Below, in pieces: positions 25,300-34,437 of a stretch of 64,000 bases of DNA. The notes beneath the pieces are model-generated. The model searched no databases. It was not told where the DNA came from and worked only from the letters and a program-made list of their open reading frames with translations. Each line of letters starts with the position of its first letter. Within the stretch, counting starts at the first letter, position 1. Source of the DNA: Dyadobacter sp. LHD-138 (GTDB lineage: Bacteria; Bacteroidota; Bacteroidia; Cytophagales; Spirosomataceae); assembly GCF_030929615.1 (NCBI RefSeq), contig NZ_JAVFVU010000011.1, positions 1 to 64,000 of the forward strand, read 5' to 3'. The translations under genes and the position numbers were made by a program.

Positions 25300-26247
25300 C
25301 TAGTTGATTGTATCTACCTTGTCTACGAAATCGCGGTAATGAATGGCCGGAATAAAGTGCTGCTGTGAGCGATATTGCAGTACCATAAACACCAGAAACA
25401 GGGAAATTAAAAACGACTGAAGCATCAGGATAATCAGCGTGCTGCCCAATGTGGAGGCCCATCCCGGGGTGGCATTTCCAATCAGTTTAAGGAATAAAAT
25501 AATACAGATAAAGGCAACGGCCACGCCGGACATGAACATTGAAAAGATCAAAATTCTTACCGCAGTGGTGTCAACCAGTACCGATATGGCGCTTAATCCG
25601 TGTAAAACCAGCGAAACGAAATTCATTTTGCTTTCCCCCGCCAGACGCGTCGCGCGGTCGGTTGGCATGGAGTCGTAAGGAATACGCGATTTAATGATTC
25701 CGCCCGGATAGTTGTTCCAGATTTCAGAAACGCGTACCAGGTTTTGAAGCCTGTTTTTAGGCACCAGACTGAAATTCCCAAAGGTGATTACTTTGCCGGT
25801 AAGCAGTTTAAATACATACTTGTAAATCACATAAAAGAACCTGAAAACGAAGTTTTCGGTACGTTTGTTTCTTTCGGCAAAAATGATCTTACCGGGAACT
25901 TCCAGTGATTTCGCTACCAGCTTATTAATATCAGAAGGAGCATCTTCCCCATCCGCATCCATCACAATCACTTTATCGCAATCAATATTATCAGCTACGT
26001 AAGATAAGCCGATCGCAATGGCTTTTTGATGGCCCAGGTTGCGGTAAAGACGTAAAACCTGAATAGCTTTCCCGCCAAATGGAACAAAAGGTTTAGTCCG
26101 GTCTATCGATGAACAATCATCTACCACGAGTATGGATGCATTTTTCAGCACGGTAGGATCTAAATCTGTGTTTATTTTCGTGATCAGCAGATTTAGGGCC
26201 TCCCAGTCGTTGTACTGAGGTATAATAATTACAAAGTTTTCCGGCAT
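25300..26247 (-). CDS. GT2 glycosyltransferase, polyprenyl-phosphate sugar synthase-like
   Basis: 315 residues: an N-terminal GT-A domain (IIIPQYNDWEALNLLI, then VVDDCSSID and MDADGEDAPSD with the DxD metal site) and two C-terminal membrane helices from about 230. This layout is that of DPM1/GtrB-like enzymes making undecaprenyl-phosphate-sugar. It is upstream of and nearly overlapping the GT39-like gene, a classic donor-synthase/transferase pair. The sugar is unknown; the epimerase upstream might provide it. Confidence 0.85.
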   Translation of the reverse strand: MPENFVIIIPQYNDWEALNLLITKINTDLDPTVLKNASILVVDDCSSIDRTKPFVPFGGKAIQVLRLYRNLGHQKAIAIGLSYVADNIDCDKVIVMDADGEDAPSDINKLVAKSLEVPGKIIFAERNKRTENFVFRFFYVIYKYVFKLLTGKVITFGNFSLVPKNRLQNLVRVSEIWNNYPGGIIKSRIPYDSMPTDRATRLAGESKMNFVSLVLHGLSAISVLVDTTAVRILIFSMFMSGVAVAFICIILFLKLIGNATPGWASTLGSTLIILMLQSFLISLFLVFMVLQYRSQQHFIPAIHYRDFVDKVDTIN

Positions 26248-26262
26248 AGTGGCGATTAAAAA

Positions 26263-26305
26263 TAACCTCCGGACAAGTTAATGGATTTAACTCGTTCGGA
26301 GGTTA
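26263..26305 (-). terminator. Hairpin after the epimerase gene
   Basis: TAACCTCCG and CGGAGGTTA pair, with a second inner pairing (AAGTTAA/TTAACTCGT); on the minus strand the stem is followed by ATTTTTAA. It may end or attenuate transcription between the epimerase and the GT2 gene. Confidence 0.6.
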
Positions 26306-26319
26306 CGAAAATTAACATA

Positions 26320-27393
26320 TTATTTTACACTTCCCAAACGAGAAGAAATACCGTCATGAATCTGAGTTAATGTTTCCACCAGGCCATATTCCCAATTCCA
26401 GCCCGGATAGTGTGACTTGAATTTCGAAAGGTCACTTACATACCAGATATGGTCACCGATACGATTGGTGTCGGAATAGGAGTAAGAAAGTTTGTTACCC
26501 GTGATTTTTTCACACAAAGTAATGGCTTCGAGCATGGAGCAGTTTGCAAAACGGCCACCGCCTGCGTTGTAAACTTCGCCCGGACGTGGGTTTTGGTAAA
26601 AATGCCAGAACATGTTTACCAGGTCATGGCTGTGAATGTTGTCACGAACCTGCTTGCCTTTGTATCCGAAAATGGTGTAATGATTGCCTGTGATCGCACA
26701 TTTCATCAGGTAAGCAAGGAATCCGTGCAGCTGAGCGCCCGAGTGATTCGGTCCTGTAAGACATCCGCCGCGGAAAACAGCTGTTTTCATGCCAAAATAA
26801 CGGCCGTATTCCTGCACCATGATATCAGCGGCTACCTTCGAAGCACCAAAGATCGAGTGTTTTGTATGGTCGATGCTGTGCTGTTCGTCGATTCCGTTTT
26901 TGAAATAGGCGTGATTTTCGTCGATTTCCCAACGTGTTTCCAGCTCAACAAGCGGCAGGTAGTTTGGATTATCTCCGTAAACTTTATTTGTAGAGGTGAA
27001 AATGAACACAGCTTCAGGTGTGTGAAGACGGGTCATTTCAAGCATATTCAATGTCCCAACTGCGTTTACTCCAAAGTCTGTAAAAGGCTCGCGGGCGGCC
27101 CAGTCGTGGCTCGGCTGTGCAGCAGCATGGATAATCAGCTTAATGTCTGTTCCGTATTCCTTAAAGATCGGTTCCAGTTGGCTAACTTCCCGGATATCTG
27201 CCGAATAATGTTTGTAGTTAGCATAAGCGGACTCAATACGGCTCTTGTTCCATGCTGTGTTTCCGTCTGCTCCGAAGAAATATTCACGTAAATTATTGTC
27301 AACACCAATGATCAGGTCAAACTTATCAGCTAAAAACGCAACGGACTCACTTCCTATCAATCCGGCCGAGCCGGTAACCAATGCTATATTCAT
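26320..27393 (-). CDS. NAD-dependent epimerase, CDP-paratose 2-epimerase-like
   Basis: 357-residue short-chain dehydrogenase-fold sugar nucleotide enzyme. The NAD loop is [10 protein letters not shown], followed by [11 protein letters not shown] and [11 protein letters not shown], the latter characteristic of CDP-paratose/tyvelose 2-epimerases. The usual catalytic YxxxK reads FGASK, with Phe for Tyr. The same replacement is, as far as I recall, seen in close homologues. Product likely a CDP-sugar with altered C2 stereochemistry; precise substrate uncertain. It heads the minus-strand sugar unit with the GT2 and GT39 genes downstream. Confidence 0.8.
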   Translation of the reverse strand: MNIALVTGSAGLIGSESVAFLADKFDLIIGVDNNLREYFFGADGNTAWNKSRIESAYANYKHYSADIREVSQLEPIFKEYGTDIKLIIHAAAQPSHDWAAREPFTDFGVNAVGTLNMLEMTRLHTPEAVFIFTSTNKVYGDNPNYLPLVELETRWEIDENHAYFKNGIDEQHSIDHTKHSIFGASKVAADIMVQEYGRYFGMKTAVFRGGCLTGPNHSGAQLHGFLAYLMKCAITGNHYTIFGYKGKQVRDNIHSHDLVNMFWHFYQNPRPGEVYNAGGGRFANCSMLEAITLCEKITGNKLSYSYSDTNRIGDHIWYVSDLSKFKSHYPGWNWEYGLVETLTQIHDGISSRLGSVK

Positions 27394-27809
27394 ATTTGGT
27401 TTCTAAATGTGGTATTAAAATAATACTATATTTTCGATGTGTATATTAAGGATGTAAAGTAAATTAAAAACGAACAATTATCCCAACCGCTTGCTCAAGT
27501 GGTAAGAAAATTAACTGCCCTTTTTGATCATAAACGATTCAACAAGGATGATTGTGTCGGATTTTCAGTCGTTTATAAAATAATTGATCTATTTCGATAA
27601 AAAATTTCGATTCTCGTTCACACTTCTATAATTTTACAGAAAATTACCTCTCCTTATTTGAAAGTCTTAATTTTCTACAATATCGTCGGAAAAGCCTAAG
27701 GCGTCTCATTGCTATTTTGTAACGAACCTATGGATCGTTGTGATGCAAGCTGTATGCATTCCAAGATCTGTTCTGCTTTTTGCAGGCATTACCCTTGCAC
27801 TTTAAATAT
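27394..27809. other. Divergent intergenic region
   Basis: 416 AT-rich bases between the epimerase and the GT-C gene. No ORF or repeat recognised. CTATTTTG near 27712 is one base short of a TAnnTTTG box and could serve the downstream gene. Confidence 0.35.
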
Positions 27810-29159
27810 ATGTTTAAACAATTGACTGCCATTTTGGGAAGAGATAACTTTTTAAGTTATCTGTTGCTGGCTGGTATTGCGCTCCGAATTTTTTTGTATT
27901 TCACATTACCCGGGTTTGGCGTTGATGCGCATGGTGAGGTAATTAATTTTATTATTGAAAAAGGAAGATTGCCGCTCACCCGCGAAGTGTTTTGCGCCAT
28001 GCATCCACCGCTTTATTATTTGTTAGCGCTGCCCTTTTTTTATTTTGATGATGTGCACAGCCAAAAAGTAACACAGCTATTTTCGCTTTTGCTGGCCTGT
28101 GGGAACCTCTATCTATTGTTTGTCTTATGCAAAAGATTGCTGTCCAATATTCTTGTCAGGAATATATCTTTTCTACTGGCGGTCTTCCTGCATTCGTTTG
28201 TCACCTTTTCATTGTATGTTTCTAATGATACCCTGGCGTACTTCTTAGGTACCTGCATTTTGTATGCGCTCCATCATTACATCCGTAAACCGGATCTGAA
28301 AAACGAAATCATTATTGCCGCCCTGCTTGGTCTTGGTTTGTTAACGAAAGGTACATTTCTGGCTTTTGGCCCTCCGTTGGGACTGGTGGTGATTTTATCA
28401 CTGTGGAAAAAGGAGATACCGGTAAAAATAATTTTGGCAAGACTCGTACTTTTTGGTGTGGTGACTTTCCTGCTCGGTTCCTATAAATATCTGGAAAACT
28501 ATTACGCCGAGCACCGGTTTATAGCCCACAATATCGATTTCTTCTATTACATGCCGGCGAACACGTTTATCGGGCTCAAAAGTATTTTGTATTTCAACTT
28601 AAAGCAGTTGGTTAAATATCCAACGTTTTTTGAAGGGGATCCGATGCTTGAACACGTTTATCCCATCATATTCTATGCCACGTTCTGGTACAAATTCTGC
28701 GAACCGCTAAACGGATTTGAACTTGGGTCCAGAACTTCCTTCAAATACATTGGCAGCGTGATTTATGTCATAGGACTTATTCCTTCGGTACTGATTTTGC
28801 TTGGGACATTCCTGAAATCGGTATCTGTTTTTAAATTTATTGGTAAACTGAAATCAACGGGAAAAGCATCCTTTGAGAAAGGACTTGAAGAAGCAGCATG
28901 GTTGGGTATATTACTTTTAAGTATTTTACTCGTCATTATTGCGGGGGCCAAATACAACGTCTGGGTGTGTTTTCAATCCCGGCTGTTCCTTCAGGCCTTC
29001 TTCTCGATTATCTGGATTCTGTATGCAGGATTGAATTTTATCCGTGAAAAGTCTTCGCTCCTATTTAACCTGAGCATTTTATCCATGCTTTCCATCTCGG
29101 TTTTATACCTCATTTATTATTTAACAGAAGGCATTCACATCCTTTCTTTATTGAATTAA
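27810..29159 (+). CDS. Polytopic GT-C-like membrane protein
   Basis: 449 residues with about ten hydrophobic helices. The first loop has GFGVDAHGE with acidic and His residues, and HPPLYYLLALPF is the HPPLYY motif common in GT39/GT83-like mannosyl/arabinosyl transferases. No large periplasmic domain. The ATG at 27810 (MFKQLTAILG) is preferred over the in-frame TTG at 27780. It probably takes part in the same envelope glycan pathway as the divergent epimerase-GT2-GT39 genes. Donor and acceptor unknown. Confidence 0.7.
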   Translation: MFKQLTAILGRDNFLSYLLLAGIALRIFLYFTLPGFGVDAHGEVINFIIEKGRLPLTREVFCAMHPPLYYLLALPFFYFDDVHSQKVTQLFSLLLACGNLYLLFVLCKRLLSNILVRNISFLLAVFLHSFVTFSLYVSNDTLAYFLGTCILYALHHYIRKPDLKNEIIIAALLGLGLLTKGTFLAFGPPLGLVVILSLWKKEIPVKIILARLVLFGVVTFLLGSYKYLENYYAEHRFIAHNIDFFYYMPANTFIGLKSILYFNLKQLVKYPTFFEGDPMLEHVYPIIFYATFWYKFCEPLNGFELGSRTSFKYIGSVIYVIGLIPSVLILLGTFLKSVSVFKFIGKLKSTGKASFEKGLEEAAWLGILLLSILLVIIAGAKYNVWVCFQSRLFLQAFFSIIWILYAGLNFIREKSSLLFNLSILSMLSISVLYLIYYLTEGIHILSLLN

Positions 29160-29172
29160 TGGGAAAGTCGGG

Positions 29173-29217
29173 CATAAAAAAAGATATCCTCAATTTTTGA
29201 GGATATCTTTTTTTATG
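29173..29217. terminator. Bidirectional terminator with 21-bp perfect stem
   Basis: Arms of 21 bases (core AAGATATCCTCAA and complement) around a TTT loop, with seven A and seven T residues built into the arms. It lies between two convergent genes. Confidence 0.92.
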
Positions 29218-29241
29218 ATATTAGCCTGTTAAGAGACCGTG

Positions 29242-29493
29242 TTATTCTTTCACAACTGCACTACCGGCACCATCATACAACTTCGCACGGATTGCGTTGA
29301 CACGTGGCTCAAGCTCAGGATTTGCTTCGTATTTATTAGCCATTTGACGTGGTAAAGAATCAGGGCTTACGCCGTAAACATACTGATTCTTTGCATTTAG
29401 GTCTTTTTGTTCTTTGTGATTATATTTTTGATAGTCACAAGAAGATAACAATGCGATACATGCCACAAAGGCGGCTATTTTACTAAATTTCAT
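29242..29493 (-). CDS. Small lipoprotein of unknown function
   Basis: 83 residues from the ATG at 29493, giving signal peptide MKFSKIAAFVACIALLSSC with lipobox LLSSC. The mature part is polar with no recognised domain (DSLPRQMANKYEANPELEPR). An in-frame ATG at 29508 would add five residues. It lies 76 bases downstream of the pepF stop and could share its transcript. I do not recognise the family. Confidence 0.6.
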   Translation of the reverse strand: MKFSKIAAFVACIALLSSCDYQKYNHKEQKDLNAKNQYVYGVSPDSLPRQMANKYEANPELEPRVNAIRAKLYDGAGSAVVKE

Positions 29494-29569
29494 CTCTCTG
29501 CTGTTCATAGTAATACGCACAAAAATAACGGCCTTTTCCATAACCACCAAACGGATAGGAGTTGAATTA

Positions 29570-31300
29570 TTAAATTTTTAATCTTTCTAATTCATTATGG
29601 ACAAATTGCATGAGTTCTGTTATATATTTCCTTGAAAAATCAAATGGAATATTGGCAGCCTCATAAATCTCCGTGATCGGAGCGGTATATCCCAGTTTCA
29701 GGGCGTCAAGATATCCTTTCAGGCCTTCTGCCGGGTTTTCGCGGTAGTTTTTCCAAACACCGATCGCACCCAGTTGCGCAATTCCGTATTCGATATAATA
29801 AAATGGCACTTCATATATGTGCAGCTGGCGCTGCCACAGATATTTTCGGAAAGATTCCAGTCCCGACCAATCCATCACCTCATCCGTAAATTCCTGATAA
29901 ATTTTCACCCAGGCATCGGTGCGTTCCGTTGCCGTGTGTGTCGGATTTTCATACATCCAGTGCTGAAACTTATCCACGGTAGCGACCCAGGGCAATGTTT
30001 CAATGATCGATTCCAGATGCTGGATTTTGGCGCGGCGAAGGTCGTCATCGTTATCGAAAAACTCATCCCAAAAGTCCATAGTAATCAATTCCATCGACAT
30101 AGAAGCCAATTCTGCAACCTCGGAAGGCGTATGTTTGAACGAATTCAAAGCCAGGTCACGGGTCACCAGCGAGTGGACTGCGTGGCCACCTTCGTGCAAT
30201 AACGTCACCATATCCCGAAGATTGGACGTTGCGTTCATGAAAATAAATGGTACGCCGATTTCTTCCAACGGATAATTATAGCCACCTGGTGCCTTTCCTT
30301 TCCTCGATTCCAGATCCAGATGTTTCATGTTTTTCATGATCTGAAGGCAGTTGCCAAGGAACGGGTCCAAACGGCTGAAACAGCGTATTGTTTTACCAAG
30401 CAATTCTTCTCCGCTGGTAAAAGGTTTCAGTGGAGGCAACCCGTTCGGATCCACTTTGGTATCCCAGGGACGCAGCTGTTCAACTTTTAAAGCGTTTTTC
30501 CGGCTGCTGGCCATGTCGTTCAAAAGGGGCACGACGGCTTCCTTCACGGAGGTATGGAAATTAAAACAGTCCTGCGGCGTGTAGTCAAAACGTCCCATGG
30601 CTGCAAACATATAGTCACGATAGTTGGGAAATCCAGCGTTTTTTCCAACCTGATCCCGCAATGTCACCAGTTTATTCAATAACTCATCCAGCGTCTCATG
30701 ATCCTGATAACGTCTGTCTGCCACTGCGCGCCAAGCTTCTTCACGCACGGCTCTGTCGGCCGACTGCAGGCGGTCAGAGGCCTTCTGCAAAGTCATTTCT
30801 TCTCCATCGAGGGTGACTGTCATGGCACCGGCAACGGCACCATATTTCCGTTCCTCGGTCTGCATTTCCGTTTGAAGTGGAATGTTTTCTTCGCGGAATA
30901 ATTCAATCGCTTTTTTCATACTGCGGATGGTGATCGCAAATCCCTGATCTGTCAATTCGTTCAGGAATGGGCTTTCCACAGCTTTTTTATCAAGCTGATT
31001 TCCGTATTCTGCCAGTTTTGGCTGTATTTCTGTGATGAAAAACTGCAAGGCATTGATCAGCCCTGTATTGGCGGTATCGCAGGTTTGACGGATATATCGC
31101 CAGGCGAAATTTTCCGACAAGTAAGATTCCAGCTCACTTCTGTCCAAAAACCACTGGCGCAGGTCCGGTGCCGACTTAATTTCCCGGGCGACCAGATTAT
31201 CGTAAAACGGCTGAAGGTCATCCCATTTTTTCAGATCAAATTCTTCTCCTATAAAAGCCCGGTTGGATCGGGTCAACGTCGTAGTTTCCTGATTTATCAT
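29570..31300 (-). CDS. pepF: M3-family oligoendopeptidase F
   Basis: 576 residues, the usual length for PepF. Zinc site HEGGHAVHSLV, with the downstream glutamate expected in SEVAELASMSME. The fold is all-helical, and there is no signal peptide, so it is a cytosolic peptidase that degrades short peptides (7-17 residues in known members). Conserved FIFMNATSNLRDMVTLLHEG precedes the active site. Transcription begins in a 361-base gap (31301-31661) that carries copy 2 of the 100-bp repeat. Confidence 0.93.
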   Translation of the reverse strand: MINQETTTLTRSNRAFIGEEFDLKKWDDLQPFYDNLVAREIKSAPDLRQWFLDRSELESYLSENFAWRYIRQTCDTANTGLINALQFFITEIQPKLAEYGNQLDKKAVESPFLNELTDQGFAITIRSMKKAIELFREENIPLQTEMQTEERKYGAVAGAMTVTLDGEEMTLQKASDRLQSADRAVREEAWRAVADRRYQDHETLDELLNKLVTLRDQVGKNAGFPNYRDYMFAAMGRFDYTPQDCFNFHTSVKEAVVPLLNDMASSRKNALKVEQLRPWDTKVDPNGLPPLKPFTSGEELLGKTIRCFSRLDPFLGNCLQIMKNMKHLDLESRKGKAPGGYNYPLEEIGVPFIFMNATSNLRDMVTLLHEGGHAVHSLVTRDLALNSFKHTPSEVAELASMSMELITMDFWDEFFDNDDDLRRAKIQHLESIIETLPWVATVDKFQHWMYENPTHTATERTDAWVKIYQEFTDEVMDWSGLESFRKYLWQRQLHIYEVPFYYIEYGIAQLGAIGVWKNYRENPAEGLKGYLDALKLGYTAPITEIYEAANIPFDFSRKYITELMQFVHNELERLKI

Positions 31301-31422
31301 CTTTCCTTTGATTGCGATAATTTGTTGTTCAAAGGTAATATGGAATTGCTGGAATCTGAAAGCTATGGATGGATATCGGGGTGGATGGAAACATATTTTT
31401 TTAATTATTTTTTTGATAAGGG

Positions 31423-31522
31423 GTAGTGAAAAATTAGTTTATATTACTGATTTTTATAATAAGCTATTGATCATCCGGTTACTGAGCTAATCGCATATAG
31501 CTAATTGCCAACGGCTACTTAA
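31423..31522 (-). repeat. 100-bp interspersed repeat, copy 2
   Basis: Reverse complement matches copy 1 (22865-22964) at 95 of 100 positions; the five differences are at repeat positions 10, 21, 54, 63 and 76. The rest of the gap 31301-31661 shows no gene. Confidence 0.9.
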
Positions 31523-31661
31523 AAATGATTTATACGAATTCCAGGCCCTTGTAACCTTGCCGTTTAATCGAAACAGGTATATTTTGCGCAAACATGCATT
31601 GTGAATTTGCCAAAGACTTGGTTTTTTTAGGTATATTTCCGTAGGGTATCCGCTATGTATT

Positions 31662-32261
31662 ATGTCTTTCTTTCAGAAAACGATTTCAGATAATGCGCTG
31701 ACAGACGGTATTTTATCGAATGACCGCCAACGGCGTTCATTTGAAAATCGACTTTATGAAAAATATGCATATTTGATTCGGGAGGGTGTTTGGAAACACC
31801 GTCTCACGGCCGATGATTGCTCCATGGCTTATTCCGATACGATTCTTACCATTATTGAAAATATCCAAAATGGCCGTTTTGAAGGCCGCTCGGGCCTGAA
31901 GACTTATCTGTATCAAATTTTTTCCAATAAGTGTGTTGACCTTCTACGTAAAAACGCGACTAATCGTCAGCAGGTACACCATGGCGAAACGCTGGATGAT
32001 TTTATTAACATTCTTCCCGATGATTCCCGGAGTATTGTGCAAAGGCTTATTGATCAGTATGATACGGAAATTTTGTATCGGCGCCTGCGTGAACTGGGCG
32101 ACAAATGCCAGCAAATGATCAAAGCCTGGGGAGAAGGTTTTATGGATCAGGAAATAGCCGTTGACATGGGCTACCAGTCAGCGGCTGTGGTCAAAACAAG
32201 CCGGTTGCGCTGCCTTGAAAAGTTAAAGGAGCTGTATCATAAGGGCGTGAAAAAAGGATAG
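31662..32261 (+). CDS. Sigma-70 family (ECF-like) sigma factor
   Basis: 199 residues. Region 2 is recognisable around LTADDCSMAYSDTILTIIEN and GLKTYLYQIFSNKCVDLLRK (-10 recognition helix), and region 4 around MDQEIAVDMGYQSAAVVKTS. It should direct RNA polymerase to a specific promoter set. The ATG at 31662 gives a normal length. It is the first gene of a probable four-gene operon with a membrane TPR protein (19-base gap), a subtilisin-like protease and a CHAT protease. No own-type promoter could be verified. Confidence 0.85.
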   Translation: MSFFQKTISDNALTDGILSNDRQRRSFENRLYEKYAYLIREGVWKHRLTADDCSMAYSDTILTIIENIQNGRFEGRSGLKTYLYQIFSNKCVDLLRKNATNRQQVHHGETLDDFINILPDDSRSIVQRLIDQYDTEILYRRLRELGDKCQQMIKAWGEGFMDQEIAVDMGYQSAAVVKTSRLRCLEKLKELYHKGVKKG

Positions 32262-32280
32262 TGGAGAAAATTAAAAAGTC

Positions 32281-33000
32281 ATGGAAGAGCGCATCGAAGA
32301 TTATTTTAAAAGGCAACTCTCCGACCCGGAGAAGGAACAGTTTGAAAAGGATTTAAAAACGGATCCTGAACTGGCCGAATCCGTTGCCTTTTACCTGCTC
32401 GTGAAAAATGCTGCCGGGCAGGAAGCACGGGATAAAAGACTGGCTGAAAGGCATGAGGCATGGCAGAAATTGCCGAACAGTCAGCCGAAAACAATTTCCC
32501 GAACGTTATTTTATTACGCCGCCGCCGCTGTCTTATTCATTGCCATGGGGTTGGGCTGGTACTTTTTAAGTCCGGGTGTCCAGAGCCGGGAGCAGTTGGC
32601 GGAACATTATGTTCAGGAAAATTTTTCAACACTGAGCGTACAAATGGACGGTAACGCGGACAGCCTGCAACAGGTTATTAATCAGTACAATAAAGGCAAT
32701 TATAAGGAGGCGGGATCCATGGTTGACGCTATGCTGAGACTTGATCCTCAAAATGCTGAGGCACAAAAAATTGCGGGTATTGTTTCCCTGAGGGAAGGAG
32801 ATTACGACAAAGCGATCAACCATTTTCATCAGCTTGGAGTGCAAAAACAATTGTTCTCCAATCCCGGGAAATTCTATGAAGCCATTGCCCGCCTGCAACG
32901 TGGTTTACCGTTGGATAAGAAGTTAGCCGACAGTTTGTTAAGGGAGGTAATTGATGGTAATTTGGAAGGAAAGGAAGAGGCTGTGAAGTGGGTTAAATAG
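32281..33000 (+). CDS. Membrane TPR protein, possible anti-sigma partner
   Basis: 239 residues. A cytosolic head of about 75 residues opens MEERIEDYFKRQLSDPEKEQFE, a pattern seen in anti-sigma-like and TPR membrane proteins of Bacteroidota. One membrane helix follows (near 79-96, FYYAAAAVLFIAMGLGWYFL), then two or three TPR-like helical pairs outside (YNKGNYKEAGSMVDAMLRLD, REGDYDKAINHFHQLG). No zinc-finger motif is visible. Its place directly after the sigma gene suggests that it holds or releases that factor; this is inference. Confidence 0.65.
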   Translation: MEERIEDYFKRQLSDPEKEQFEKDLKTDPELAESVAFYLLVKNAAGQEARDKRLAERHEAWQKLPNSQPKTISRTLFYYAAAAVLFIAMGLGWYFLSPGVQSREQLAEHYVQENFSTLSVQMDGNADSLQQVINQYNKGNYKEAGSMVDAMLRLDPQNAEAQKIAGIVSLREGDYDKAINHFHQLGVQKQLFSNPGKFYEAIARLQRGLPLDKKLADSLLREVIDGNLEGKEEAVKWVK

Positions 33001-33037
33001 TTTTAAAGTTTAAATGTAATTACAAATCCCCCAGGTC

Positions 33038-34423
33038 ATGAAATATTTATTTTCACTAGCCGCCGCGTTAGCCGCATTTTTTGTATTTGTCTTCCGTTGG
33101 AAAAAAAAGAAAACTCCTGCTTGGAAATCAGACTGTAATAGAGGTTATTACCAAACATTAAAAGATGGTAAACTTGTAAAAAAATTAGATAAAGATTTCG
33201 AACATGATAAGTCTCTTAAGTTTGGACTTGTTGCTGGCAATGGCGAAGTTCCTATTGATTTTATATTTAAATATCAAGATAGTTTTGACATTTTAGAAAT
33301 TGAGAAAATTGAGAATGAAGTAAGGACGAAATATCCTGATCTGCATGTGGAGGTCTGTGATTGTAGCCCACGTTTGAGGAGATATTACAATTTCCCAATT
33401 GGCATAATTAGTAAAAGTGGTGAAAAACTGACGGTTGGAAATGGATCTACGAAGGAGGGAGATGTAGAATTTTCAAACGTAATTGGTTTCGCACCTAATT
33501 ATAGATTGCAAAAAGGACCATCCGGCTTTGAAACTTTAAAAACATATCGTGGTGAGACTTCAAAATATACCTGGAAATTTCCCGGCATTGCTATAAACGA
33601 GGAAGATAAATTTGTAAAAATTGCGGTCTTGGATACTGGTTATGGTGATGGAACGGTATTTCCCAATTTTTCTTTGCAAGACCCATGTATCCTGTCTTCA
33701 AAATACTTTAACAATCCCATAGACGACGATGACACCAAACATGGTACTTTTGTCACCGAACTAATTTTAAAGCAATTGCCAGAGAATGTCCGGGTAGGTA
33801 TTATACCTGTCAAGGTTTTAAACTCAGCCGGTAATGGGAGCATTTTTGATCTGATATGTGCGTTGTCATCATTAAAGGGTAAAAAAGTTGATATTATTAA
33901 TGCCAGTTTAGGGTATTATGCTCCAAAAGAAGACCAGGTAACAAACGAATTTATCGGAACTTGTATCAAGGAAACCGGTGCTTTGTTTTTTGCAGCGGCC
34001 GGGAATGAGAGTCCCGAAATGGACGTATTGGATGGAACCCATAGCCGTAATTTGTCTGTCAGAAACCTTCTGTTTTTTCCGGCATGTTTAAAAAATATAC
34101 CAAATTTGATTTCGGTAACTTCGTCTGTTGAATCCAGAAGATCTCCTGGCTTATTGGAAGTCTGTGATAATCAAAATTATTCGCCTCAGTATATAAAAGT
34201 GGCTGTTAGGGCAGATAGTTCTTGTGGATTTTTATTATCCGGTTCTCTTATGAACGGCACCGGCATAGGAACTTCATTTGCCACACCAGTCGCGGCAGGC
34301 AAAGCCGCAGCAAAAATCGCGGGAGGTGCAGCTGTGAATCCCAATTTATTATCTCAGATTGCATCGCCTCAAAATTGGATTTCTCCCGCACAAGTAAGTG
34401 GTAATAATACCATTATTCCTTAA
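33038..34423 (+). CDS. Membrane-anchored subtilisin-like serine protease (S8)
   Basis: 461 residues. Residues 1-20 form an N-terminal membrane anchor followed by RWKKKK, so the topology may place the domain on either side. A non-catalytic domain of about 170 residues precedes the S8 domain. The triad is complete: Asp199 in AVLDTGYG, His235 in TKHGTF, Ser413 in GTSFATP, with oxyanion Asn323 in AAGNES. It starts 37 bases after the TPR gene and ends 14 bases before the CHAT gene. Base composition looks lower in G+C than the sigma gene (one sampled 60-base line is 28% against 43%). Confidence 0.88.
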   Translation: MKYLFSLAAALAAFFVFVFRWKKKKTPAWKSDCNRGYYQTLKDGKLVKKLDKDFEHDKSLKFGLVAGNGEVPIDFIFKYQDSFDILEIEKIENEVRTKYPDLHVEVCDCSPRLRRYYNFPIGIISKSGEKLTVGNGSTKEGDVEFSNVIGFAPNYRLQKGPSGFETLKTYRGETSKYTWKFPGIAINEEDKFVKIAVLDTGYGDGTVFPNFSLQDPCILSSKYFNNPIDDDDTKHGTFVTELILKQLPENVRVGIIPVKVLNSAGNGSIFDLICALSSLKGKKVDIINASLGYYAPKEDQVTNEFIGTCIKETGALFFAAAGNESPEMDVLDGTHSRNLSVRNLLFFPACLKNIPNLISVTSSVESRRSPGLLEVCDNQNYSPQYIKVAVRADSSCGFLLSGSLMNGTGIGTSFATPVAAGKAAAKIAGGAAVNPNLLSQIASPQNWISPAQVSGNNTIIP

Positions 34424-34437
34424 AATAAAAATATGGA

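Noticed and set aside
27743..27760. ATGCAAGCTGTATGCAT as a fourth MarR operator
   Set aside because: The core TATGC-NN-GCATA is not present; the half-sites have wrong spacing and the next gene is a glycosyltransferase.
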